A stretch of 64,000 nt of DNA, taken from contig NC_031469.1 of the NCBI RefSeq assembly GCF_000006565.2, positions 1,005,245 to 1,069,244 on the forward strand. The letters run 5' to 3'. The notes below the pieces were generated by a model. The model made no database searches. It saw only the letters and a list, made by a program, of their open reading frames with translations, and was not told where the DNA came from. The position numbers were made by a program, and so were the translations under genes. The first letter of the stretch is position 1. Each line of letters starts with the position of its first letter. Shown here in pieces: positions 12,017 to 22,600 of this stretch. Origin of the DNA: Toxoplasma gondii ME49. Its lineage: Eukaryota > Apicomplexa > Conoidasida > Eucoccidiorida > Sarcocystidae.

Positions 12017-15000
12017 TACGCATACCGTACACACATCTCGACATACATATACACATATAGGCATAGATAGATCAATAGAAAGACAGATCGAGACAGAGAG
12101 ATAGTTAGATATAGGTAATCAGAGGGAGAGATATGGAGGACGATCGTCTCTCTCTTTCCAACTCCCGATATATGGAGATGGTCGTGTGCCTGAGTGTGAA
12201 TTGAAGGGAGGGGCATCGCGACAACAGAGTGTGTCTTTGTACTTGAGGGGGAGGTTGTGCCGGCGAAGCGCTGCGTCGAGGGAGATCTTTCGTTTGATTC
12301 TCGAGGCCAGAGCTCGCTGAATTTGTTCCGCCTGTGCATGCACCTGCGGCAGCCGCGGATCGTTCCTGTACTTCTCGACAGCCTCTTTGTACACTGCTTG
12401 GAAGGAGAACCACTGAGAGCCGGTCTTAGCCGCGTGCGAGTCTCTCTCGTTCACACCCGTAGAGCCTTTCGTTGCATCCCTCGTTGTGTCCTCTTTTTCG
12501 CCGGAAGGTATCTCCGTCAAGGTATCTCCAGATGCCTCCTTCTCCTCGCTGGGAAGCTCTCTGTCCATGTGGGGTGCGCTTCGCGACGCTCTCTCGTCTC
12601 TCTCCTCCTGACCTGGAGGCGAGGCGGTGCCTTCGTTGTGCGATGAGAGCGCGGAGGCGTTTTCGAAATCTTCTTGCGTCGCTTCCTCGAGGAGCAGTCG
12701 TCGTCGCATGGACTCGTCGATGAGATCTCCGAGAGCAGCGTCGTCCAGTGAGAGGTCCAGTTGGGTGTCCATCTCCTGTCTCAGTTGCCGCGCGAGTGAG
12801 GGGTGTCTGTTCCCGTCCCTGCCGTCGCTCTCGGATATTTTAGGATCTCCTTTTTTCTCGTCTTCACTTTCTTCTTCGTCGCGGCGCTCGTAGAGCAACA
12901 AACCGACGTCCATCGAGCGCACGAGCGGGGGGATGCGGACGGGGAAGAAGCGCCGGTCGTCGACCTCCTGTCTCAGCGCGTCTGTCTCTACGAACCGCCT
13001 TTCGCCGTCGATGACCCCCGCGGCGAAGGGCAAGGCACCCCAGCGCCTGTGAGACCAGCCGCGGGCCTGGCGCCTCGGAAAGAATTGCGGCCTCTGGAAA
13101 AGCGACGCGAGTTTCGCACCCTTTCCGCGGCGCCCAGAGGCGCGTCCCCACTTCGAGAAGAGGCCGAGCGAACCGCGAGTCGCGAACGGAAAAACGGCCT
13201 CGCCAGGAGACACCTCTGGGAAGAACAGACTTGACTCGCCTCTGCGGTCGACGGCCGGAATATCCTCGACAGGCTCACGCCGGAACGCCCAACTCGCCGA
13301 GTCTCCCCGACTCCGCCTCGCCTCCTGCCAGTCTTCCGCTGCGTCGACAGCAGTCACAAATCCGCCCTCGTCTTCCAACACCTCGTCTCCCAGGTGTACA
13401 GACACCTCGTGGGGACCGTGGCCATGCAGGGTCCGCGGCCTGGAAGCTGCGCCTCGCAGGGCGTCGCGACCGCGGCTCGGCCGGGCTCTCGGCGAGCGCC
13501 AAAAGTCCGAAAACATTCCGTAGGACGGCCGAGAAACTGCGCGAGTGTCCATCCACTCGGCGGCCTCCGAGGGGTCCAGCGGGGCGTCCCGGCGCTCTCG
13601 CGATGGCGGATTTTCCACCTCCAGTCTTCGGCGATCCCCGGGAGGCCGCGCGCCGACGCCACGGCGACGCGGCTCACGCGCATGCGGCAGAAAGCCCGCA
13701 GACGAGAAGTCGTCTCGGTCTCTCCGGTGCCAGTCGCCACCTCTGCCGGAGGCGACGTTTCCGGTGTCTTTCGAAGGCAAAGAAAACTCGTCGTTGAGGC
13801 CTTCGCGCCCTCGCGAAGCGCCGAAAAAGGCGAGAGGCGGCTCTCCCTCGACGTCGGAGGCCGCCGGACTTCCAGCTTCAATGTCGGAATCCTCGGGTGT
13901 AGTTCCACCCGAAAGCGAGGCTCCGGACTCGGGGCCGTCAATCAGCCTAGGGCGGGGGCGCCCGACGACGGGAACCGAGGCGTTCTCTCCTGTCTCGCGT
14001 GCATGTGCGGAGCCCAACGAGCTGGCGGCGCTTCTGTCAAAGCCTCTGCTTCCTCTCACTTCTTCTCTGCCCGTCCACCCTCGCGCGCGAGGAAGAGGCA
14101 GCCTGCCGCGAAGCTCGCGAGAGCGAGGCCAGCCATGCGCCGAAAGGAGAGGCCCCGGTCTCAACGCCTCGTCTCCACTCTGCAGAGCCGACGCCCGCGG
14201 CATACGGCGCGCTTGTCGGCGAAATCTGCCGGCTGTGCGCGATGCGAAAGACGCGTCCTCAGGTGTACGTACACCCGACGAGAAGAGGGGCGACGGCGCC
14301 AGGTCGTTTACGCCGGAGTCCTCGGTGTCGCGAGCCGCCATGTCGGGAAAACTCTGGAAGTCTTCGCCTTCTTCAAAGAGCGAGTTGCCCGTCTTCCCCC
14401 AGTCGCGGTGCGCGTTATCCGGCGAACGCGCAAAGGCAGGAAGAGAGGAGGACGACCTCTCATCAGATCCGAGTGCGAGAGGAAAGGGCAAAGAGCTGCG
14501 GCGCGTGTCTGGTTCTGGGCGAGACTTGGAAGCCGCGTCGGCGCAGGAAGAGGCAGGACAGCAACCGGCAGACCCAGGCAGAGAAGAAGCTGCGCGAGGA
14601 GACGGAGCAGAAGATACGTGAGGAGACAGAGAGGAGACTCCGAGGGTGTGTCTGTCTCCGCCAGGAGAGAAATGAGGAGACGCCGAGTTGTGAGACGTCC
14701 GCTTCAGTCCAGGACTCAGAAATGCAGTCGCTGGAGACGAAGACCCGGCAGGCGACGAAGCAAGAGAAGGGCAACGCGAGGGAGTGCAGGCGAAAGAAGG
14801 CGAAGAGCAGTCACACGAAGAACCGTTTTCTGAGTTGAGAGCAGAGGGAGACCCGCCAGAGGCACCGCGAGAAGCAGTGACATTCGAAGAAGGAAGACTT
14901 GACGCGCGCAACGAGGCCTCCGAGGGGGGAAGCAGAGCAGAGGACTGCGGCAGAGACGAGAGAGAGACACAGACGGAGGCAGACGCACCGGGGCCTGAAA

Positions 15001-15205
15001 GACGTTCGACGGAAATGGAAGTTCGAGAGGGCGTCCCCACTCGCACCGCGAGAGCCTCGACGCAGAGAGGCCCCGGGTGCGGCTTTCCCTCCTGGGAGAG
15101 AGACACGTATCTCCCCACAAAGCAGCAAAGGAGAGACAGCACGACGAAGGCACCGCCTCGCCGCCTCCGTCCCCCTCGCCGCGCGACTGGAAGTCTCCCC
15201 GCCAT
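9440..15205 (-). CDS. Large unrecognised protein with hydrophobic N-terminus, three exons
   Basis: Exons 15205-12243, 11641-11215 and 10480-9440 sum to 4,431 bases, 1,476 aa. The first intron is GTACAA..CAG in phase 2; the second begins with a strong GTAAGA in phase 0. Residues about 22-40 (GGAFVVLSLLCCFVGRYVSLS) could be a signal peptide or anchor. The next 850 residues are Ser/Arg/Pro/Glu-rich and probably disordered. A more ordered aromatic-rich core spans the splice sites, with QWFSFQAVYKEAVEKYRND, FVYFNRFQLRNVLFTLWKDH and LLVAKHVFFTQRYISFVTQH. The C-terminus is acidic with a Ser/Glu repeat. The core segments look conserved, but I cannot assign a family; a secretory-pathway protein is one guess. 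The Met at 15205 was chosen because it puts the hydrophobic stretch near the N-terminus; an in-frame Met at 15280 is possible. An internal exon in the 0.7-kb second intron is not excluded. Confidence 0.75.
9776..9950. repeat. Ser/Glu-coding tandem repeat in exon 3 of the 1,476-aa gene
   Basis: Blocks of GAAGACTCAGAAGAAGGCTC-type sequence repeat with a period near 24 bases around 9833-9890, and more loosely outside. On the minus strand they code for SSSEPSSESSSEASSE. This is typical replication-slippage material in a disordered tail. Confidence 0.8.
10273..10290. repeat. Perfect GGTGTACGTACACC palindrome in exon 3
   Basis: Positions 10275-10288 are a perfect 14-bp palindrome. The minus-strand gene reads it as SAGVRTPEP. 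Confidence 0.75.
11247..11260. repeat. Perfect GCTGTACGTACAGC palindrome in exon 2
   Basis: A perfect 14-bp palindrome with one symmetric change from GGTGTACGTACACC; translated as part of RLYVQRV on the minus strand. Confidence 0.65.
11886..12050. repeat. (TA)n tracts in intron 1 of the 1,476-aa gene
   Basis: Two TA/ATATAC tracts (about 11886-11932 and 11978-12012) followed by degenerate ATACATATACAC sequence, all inside the intron 11642-12242. Confidence 0.8.
13392..13407. repeat. AGGTGTACAGACACCT palindrome in exon 1
   Basis: Six-base arms around ACAG; read on the minus strand as VSVHL, a third frame use of the same element. Confidence 0.7.
14261..14276. repeat. GGTGTACGTACACC palindrome in exon 1
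   Basis: Positions 14262-14275 are the perfect 14-bp form, read on the minus strand as SSGVRTPED. Confidence 0.75.
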
Positions 15206-15932
15206 CCGAAAGAGACAGATCGCGAACCTTCTTTCTCTTCGCCCAGAAGCGATGCGGGAGAGGGACGGAAAGCAGATCAAAGGGGGAAGAGAAGCAAGTC
15301 AAGGAGGAAAGCGAAGTTGGTCAAAGAAGGAAGAGAAGCTGAGAAGAAAGGCCCAGCAGGCCGAGGCGAAGACACACAGGGAAAAAGGAAGAAAGTACTT
15401 TACGGATGTACATGGCCAGTATCAGCGAAGGAGAGGACCAAGACAGGGAGGGACTGACAGAGGAAGAAAAAAGACAGAGAGAAACAACGAACGAAACAGA
15501 CAAAGAAGGAGAGAAGCAGACAGAGAGGACGCAGAGGCCAGAGGAGTCTCGTGTGGACGAGACAGGCGAGACGGGAGACAGAGGCTCGCTGGTCGTCCAG
15601 AGCCCCTGCGAGTCTTCAAGTTTGAATTTACCAGTTCGGCGGATAAGAATGGCAGACACAGAAAACCGACGAGCGGAGAGGTTCCAAGAAAAGGATAGCG
15701 GCTGGGAGAAAAGGAGCGACGAAAAAAAGCGAGATGAAGAAGTGCAGTTTCCCCTGAGGTTGAGTGCACACTGGGGGCGCCGGAGGCGGTATGGGCATGA
15801 GAGGAGAAGGTCGAAGCCTCCAAGAAAGTTCTTTTCAAAGCCCCGAATCTGCATCGAAGCCACACACAAAGTGACGGCATTCGCCGGCGTTTTTTCTCGC
15901 TTTTTCCAGAGGCGCGGGAAACGCGGTGTGCA

Positions 15933-15948
15933 GGGTGTCCAGACACCC
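15933..15948. repeat. GGGTGTCCAGACACCC palindrome
   Basis: Six-base arms around CCAG, intergenic. Confidence 0.65.
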
Positions 15949-18137
15949 GAGGAGCCCGCGAACTGGGGGGGACAGGCGGCGCCGCGGGGGGCGGACGAGG
16001 AGAGCTTTCTGCTCAAGACACAATTGCTGAGCTCGAAGTGAACTGCAGAGAGTTTCGAGAACCTTCGATAAAAATAACGCTTTCAGAGTGCTTCAATGCC
16101 AGACAACTCTCTTCTTCCTCCCCTGCGAACGTTTCTTTTTTGGAAGCTCAGTACGTTTTCAGAGCCGGTCTGTTCTCTCGAGTTCTCTCCTGCGCTGGCG
16201 CGAGACCTTCTGCGGGAACAGATGCGTTTCGCAGGTGACAAGAAGACGCCTGGAGAGAGGCCAGCGGTCGCCATGAATTAGTGAAACATAATATACAAGC
16301 AAAAGAGAGCGAGAACTGCGAGAGGAAGGGAGACGGAGAGGAGCAGGAAGGGGAGAGAGAAAACTGCAAGAGAGGCAGAGATGCAGACAACAGAAGAATC
16401 TTCATGGTGAGGAGCGGAAAGCCGAGAGAGAGAAGAACAGAGAGAAGAAAGGAGACTCAGAAGAATGGAGAGAAGAAAGGAGAGAGAGGATAGCAGAGAG
16501 AAGAAGGCAGAGAAGGGAGACAAGAAGAGAGACGAGAGGGGAGAGAGGGAGACAAGCAAGAAGATGGCAAGCGAGGTGAGGAAGCGGGAGTGAAGATGAG
16601 ACGATTCATGAGGAGGAAACTGGAGAAGGACGAATTCGACGTTTCATCGGAGAGAGGAAAGAGCGGGAGAAAGGCCCATTGAAATGGAATGACGAAAAGA
16701 AACAGTCTGGGTTTTCACTGAAAGTGAAAGGATTGAAAGAGTCGGGGGAGGGAAGGAGAAAAGAGTCTTGAGGTCACGAAATCTCGCCGGACGAATTTCT
16801 TTGCGACAGAGACAGCAGGACCGAGATCCTCACTTCTGACTCTTTCTCGCGATTCCAAGACCTCATGCAGTTTGTAGAAGCCAGATAAACTTCACTAGTG
16901 TCTAAGAAACCAGCGTTGTGTGTCTGCCCACCCTTTTTTCTGCAGCTTTTTTCACCCTATACTTATTTCTCATCTCTCTTTTTTTCTGTCTTGCGCGCAT
17001 CCCATTTCTCGCTCTCTGTCGCTCCTCCCGTCTCTTCTCCTCTGTCTGTCCGTCTCTCTTCTTCGCGCGGGGAGGTAGTTTCGAGAAATTCAGAGCGCCT
17101 CGCGACGGAGTCACTCGATTGTCCTCCCTCAACCTCACTAGACATGTCACTTGTTTGATTCGATCCTCGTTCAAAAAGTCCGAGGTGAGCTGGACCTGCA
17201 TCTCCCGCTCTCTAGTCCTCAACCTTGACAGTGTTTGCCAAGTCTACTGTACAAACAGAGGGGTGGAAAAAGCAGGCTTGGTGTCTTCTCGTGCGTTGTC
17301 TGTTGTGTCTCTGTGGGAGTCGACGCTCTCTTTTTAAGACTGAAGAAGCAGGAGCCGATCGCTTATCGCGACTCGCAGGACCTGCGTTTCCTCTATCTGC
17401 AATCCCTCTTCCGAGGTGGATGTGCACCCGGTTCTCGGATGGATTCTCTTGTCTGTGGCTCGTGAAGGGGCGACCCTCAGTGTGAAAGCGCCAAGTCCTC
17501 TTTTGACGTTTCGCGCTCTTTTTCGTTTCCTGTTTCGCTTGTGGTCAAAGGCCAAGTGGGTGGCAACCAGCCGTGAAGTGATCGCGTGTCTGTCCGGAAA
17601 ATCCCAGTAAAGCTCAGAAGCCATACTGAAAAAAGCCAGCCCAGAGGCAGCTGCCTCCTTCGCCTTCCTTCGCGTCTCACGAACGCTGCAGTGCGGACTG
17701 ACCCCTCAGAGCCGCGACTCTTCGTCTTCGAGGCGACGCTCGGAAGAGACTGAGGAGGATCCACGTCTTGCCTTTCTCGCAGAGAACTGCAGACAGAAAG
17801 TCACAGAGTGAGGAGACGAACCGACACACTCGCACACCGAAGGCGAAAGCACACTGGCGTTCGCAGGAAGCTTGGGTCTCGCCAGAGAGGCGCTTGGGAT
17901 GCCTCGCAGAGAGAGACGAAAACTTTTTCTGACACAGAGAGAGGAGCTGAAGCAGGCATCGTCTCAAGGCGCCGGAGACAGAGATGAGGTTCAGACGAAG
18001 GGGGACACCAGACAGGAGGAAACGACTCAGAGAGACAGACAAGAGAAGTCGGGTTGAGTGAGAAAGAGAGGCAGACAATAACAAAGTGTGAAACGCGACT
18101 TCGCATCCCACCTTGTGTGCATTTTTCGTCTGTTTTC

Positions 18138-18153
18138 GGGTGTACATACACCC
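18138..18153. repeat. GGGTGTACATACACCC palindrome
   Basis: Seven-base perfect arms around CA, intergenic; a second partial copy follows at about 18189. Confidence 0.7.
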
Positions 18154-19679
18154 CAGATAAGCCCTCCGCTTCGTCGCCTCCGCCTGTTCGGGTGTCTGTA
18201 CATACAGCTCGCCGCCACTCGACATGCAACCAGCGTCGAGGATTCCCGAGCTCCACCGAAACAGCGCGCTTTTCTTTGTATCTTCTCTACAACTGGAGCT
18301 CCTGTAGTTTCTGCTGCTTCGAGTTCAAACGCAGAGTCCCTGAGATCGACAGTAGCTAGCGTCCGCTGTCCAGACTTCTCTCCTCTTGCGTACGAGCAAG
18401 CAGTCGCGTCCTTCACCAAAGACGCCTACGCTCTTTGCTGCTTCAAACACCGAGAAAGCGAGAGGCTGCCTGCCTTTGTTGTCTGCGTTTTCTCTTTCCT
18501 TCTGCCGTGCTTCGTGTCTCTTACTCGCAGTCATTTCGTCTCCCCCGTTGTGTCCTTGGTGTGCGACTGCATGCGCGAGGAAAAAGCGAGACCGGAACTT
18601 CCGCTCACGCTCTGCATGCTGTCCGCTTTTCTTTCTTTTCCGCAGTCTGTAAACAGGCGCGAAAGCAAAGACTGCGAAGTCGTCTCTTCGCACAAAAACT
18701 AGAGAAGCCGAGTCCCTGAAAAAATACTTGTTCCGGCTTTCTCGTCGCACACTCTGCGCCGAACTCACCGCCGCCTCGCCTCTCTCTCCTACTTCCCCGT
18801 CTCTTCTTTCAGTTCTCTCCCTCCCCTTTCGCTTCTGTTCCTTCCCTCAATTTGTTAAGGGGCAGAAAAGAGAACACACCACAACACAGCCTTGCTGCAT
18901 GCTCCAAGAAAAGGCAGGAGAAACAGTTGCGTCTTCGTCGGCATCTCCTCTCTGGGCACTGCCTCTCTCCGTTCCCGAGGCCGTTTTGACCGGCAACTCT
19001 TGCGCCATCTCCGTGCAACAGAGAAAGCCGCAAGACTTTCCTCGGTCGCGTTTGAGATGGGCGTTGAAGCTTTCACGGCTGAAGACGCAAGGCTCTCGAC
19101 TTCTGCTCCCTGCCGACTGTCGAGGAAGAGCGCCGCCTCAGAGACTCGCGGTGTTGTCTCTCTTCTCTCGCGTTTCTCGGACGTTCTGGAGGCTTCGCGT
19201 CCCGCGGCTTTCGCCTCGTCTTTGCTTACCTGTTGACGGGGCCGAACGTCGGGCGTTTCGTCTCGTTGACGCCTCTGCTTTGCCGAGGCGCCGCGACGCC
19301 GTCACTTCTCGCCAGTTCTTCCAGAACTCTCAGCTGCTCCTCCACTCGTACAGCCTGCAGATGCAACCGGAAGGGTATCCGTTCGTCTCCGTCTCTGTCT
19401 TGCGATCTCTCGACCAGTCTGTATGAGTGTCTCTGCATCGAGTTCTGTGCGTGTCTATGTCTCAAAACGTCTTCGAGCTTTCAACAACAGCTAATATGGC
19501 ATCTGTAGACCTCGGTAAACATCTGGAGATGTACATGTGTGTGAAGTCGTGAGTTGTCGGCTGGCTGGTGGCTGAGTTCTTCTTTCAGAGATTTCTGTGG
19601 TTCCCGTCCTCTCCTCGATGCGAGACTGGAGGACCTCCCCCTGAACGGAAGTTTGTGGGGGGCGGGAGCGTCTCTCACG

Positions 19680-22600
19680 ATGGCTGTTCCTTGGTCTGTG
19701 CTCGTCTCCTTTCTCTCCTCCGCGCCGTTCCTGTTAGCTGCAGCGGGTCTGGCCTTCCTCGTCCTCGACTTCTTCGCAGTCTACCAACTCAAAAAGATCT
19801 ACGCGCCCTCGGTCTCGGCGCAACCGCGAGAAGACGAGGCCTTTCCAGCCGTGACGCCGGCCCAGCAGGCCTGCGAGGAACAGCGAAGCGATGTTCCGGG
19901 ATCATACGAGCAAGGCTTCGACGCCGACGAGGACGCGCGAGAAGGCAGGGACTCGGACGATGAGGACGAGCACGATGGGGATCGACGCCGGGGCTTCCGC
20001 GCTGCGCTCGAGCAGTGGGCGGCTCGGTCTCTTCCTCGCACTCTCTTTCGTCTTCAAGGAGGAGACGGAGCGAGTCTCAGGACTCTCACAGTGCCGCCCA
20101 GGCTCACAGGAGGCCAGACTCGGTCTGCCTTCATGCTGCTTCTCTCCGTCGCGATTCTCGGTAAGTTCTGCGGCGGTTCCCGAGCGTCTGTGTCCTCGTC
20201 TCCCCCGCTGCTGATCGAGCATCGAGGTCTGAGAAGTCTCGAGCCTTGTTTACACCCGCGCGCATGGCAGTCCGTCATCGACTCAGGCTCCGAAATCGAC
20301 GTAGCACACGAGTGAGGAGGCCTTCGAGACGGGCGTCCATCTTCTTGCTCATCCCAGCGACTGCGATTTCTGAGTCTTGTGTGTGTTTGTGGTCCGGTGG
20401 TTTCTTTCTTTCCCCGCGCGCTCTCGAAGATGGCGAGATTCAGTAGCCTCCGCCTTCAAGGTTCCAGGCGCTTGCAGTTGAGCAGGAGGCGCGTCCAAGT
20501 CGCTTTCCTCTAAAAAGACGACTTTGTTTCCACGGTGGGGGGGGGGGGGGGGAGAATCCGAAAACATGAGAGCTCGACGCTGTTTCAGGCGCGACGGCAT
20601 GGGTGCGATATATCGAGGGGAAATTGAAGCGTCTACACCTTAGACGAGGAGACAAAATGGAACGAGAAGGAGAGGACGGGACAGAAAAGACCGGGCTGGA
20701 TGTCCTGGAAGATGATCCAACACGGTTCGACCAGAAAACGGATCTCTTCTGTCCTGGTTTTCTGTTTCAGTCTTCTTCCTTTGTGTCTCCTGTTTCTTCT
20801 GGTGTTTCTCTTTCACTTCTTCGCTCTCTCCTTGATTCCTTGTCCATCCTCTCCTGTTGCTCTCTTTTCGTTGTTTCTGTTGTCTCCCCTATTTCCTCCT
20901 CTTGTGTGTCTCCCCCATTGGCGGTTTCGTTTTCGCGGCCTTCGGAACTGGGACGGCTCTGCTTTTTTCTTCCTTTTCAGCGCGGGCAGTGTCTCTTTTC
21001 CTCATGGCGTGGATTGTGTCGGAAGCCTCGGAGACTCCTGCAGACGCCGTGACCTCCTCCGAGTCGCCGGCCGCGCATGCAGAGAGTCCTGTCTTCTCCT
21101 GCCCCCCCGCTGCGGACCAGCCCTCGCCTGCGGAATCGTTTCAGTTCTCTCTCGATCGAGAGTGGATTGTGCTCTTCCTCGACTCCGCTCCCTCTCTCAT
21201 CTTCTTCTCTGCTCTCTCTCTCATCGTTCTCTTCTGGGCGAAGATCTACTACGCCGCCATCCTCATCGCCTATCCCCACTTTGAGTAAACACAACTTCGT
21301 ATCTTTCTCTCTATCTGGATCTCCTCTTCTATCTGTCTATCTGTACCTCTCCACCGATCCCCATCTGTGTGTGCGTATGTGTACATCCGTAGATCTTTGT
21401 ATTCTCTTCAGGATTCACCCTTGTATACATATATATTTTCGATACTATTCACTTATTCCTACATGTAGGTTTTCATGTATTTTTATTTTATTCCGGATTT
21501 ATTTATGCTTGCAGTACACTTTGATATTCACATTTTGCCGAGAGGGAGTGCATGTATGCGTGACCTGTTGACCGGCCTTTTTCCGTCCAACAGTGTATGC
21601 ACAGCGGCGAGGAAGTCCTTGTAAAGATTCATATACTTTCTCGAGGCCTCTCCTGCCGTGCTTCCATGCAAACGTATTTATACCTACGGAATTAATATAT
21701 ATATATAGAAATAGAAATAGATATATATATATATATATATATATATGTTTCTATGTATGCAGTGTTGAATGTGAAGACACGCGCATCACCCTGAGTGTTG
21801 CCTTGCGCCGAATTTGAGTTCATAAGAAGCGTAACGGGGAGTTGAGGTGCAGCTGTTTTCTGACGGGCGCCGCCAGGTGTATTTTCCCCACAGTGTTTGT
21901 ACGTGTCTTTCCATAGATAGGCCTGCATTTGGTTGCCGGTGCCTGCGTTGTCGAACGCATGCATGCAACCGTTTTCTACGGGTGCCTGCGTCCTTTCAGA
22001 AAAGGTCCGTGGCTCTGCTCGGGCGGACTCCTCGCCTTCTTTCTTCTGTTTTTCATTCTCGCCGTTCTTCTCCAAGCGAAGCGCTCCGCGACGCGCGCGC
22101 TGCAGATCTTGGCCGCGGTCCTCTTCGGCCTCGCCGCTGGGGCATTCTTCGTTTACGGGACGAAGGTGGGTGCATGCCATGAACTCGGTCTCTCTAGATT
22201 TCTCGCTGTCTCTCTGTTCTGTCGGTTCTCTCTGTTTTTCTGTGTCAGCCTTCCTTCGTCTCCGCTCTGCGGCGGTCTCTCTGCTGCCTTCTTCTTTTGC
22301 CGAGACTCTTCTTCGTTCCGGCTTCGACAGCTTCTTTTTCTTCTCTGTGTCCTCCGACTTCCTTCTCTCGGGGCCTCTCTCTTCTTGCTCTTCTGTCCAC
22401 TTCGTATGTACACCCCACTCACGTGGTTCGAAGCTGGGGTGTATGTACATGTGTTTCCAGGTTGCAAAGAAGTTGTCGGAGCGAAGCAAAACTCCGTCGA
22501 GAAAAAACAGCATTGTCCGACGGGTGAGTATTCTCTTCCGTGGTGGTGCGGTCCTCACTCTGCGAGGCCTCGTCTCTTTTATTCTCGACAAAACTCTTCT

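Larger units (their letters stand above)
15206..19679. promoter_or_regulatory. Divergent intergenic region, 4.5 kb
   Basis: Separates the outward-facing 1,476-aa gene and the TOM1-type gene, so it holds both promoters and 5' leaders. Contents: a purine-rich block at about 16290-16760, palindrome copies at 15933 and 18138, and CT-rich DNA approaching the right-hand gene. A strong acceptor-like TTCTTTCAG ends near 19589, suggesting a leader intron or an upstream coding exon of the TOM1-type gene. Frames of 150-230 codons exist here but none has convincing protein character. Confidence 0.5.

Noticed and set aside
13394..14833. 479-codon plus-strand frame
   Set aside because: Antisense shadow of the disordered exon 1 of the 1,476-aa minus-strand gene, whose splice phases and conserved segments support the other strand.
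15321..16016. 231-codon minus-strand frame
   Set aside because: Upstream of the chosen start of the 1,476-aa gene, pyrimidine-biased leader or promoter DNA; no acceptor or donor joins it in phase.
18728..19426. 232-codon plus-strand frame upstream of the TOM1-type gene
   Set aside because: No homologous feel, and a GTATGAGT donor at its end does not match the phase of the next acceptor. Could be leader.
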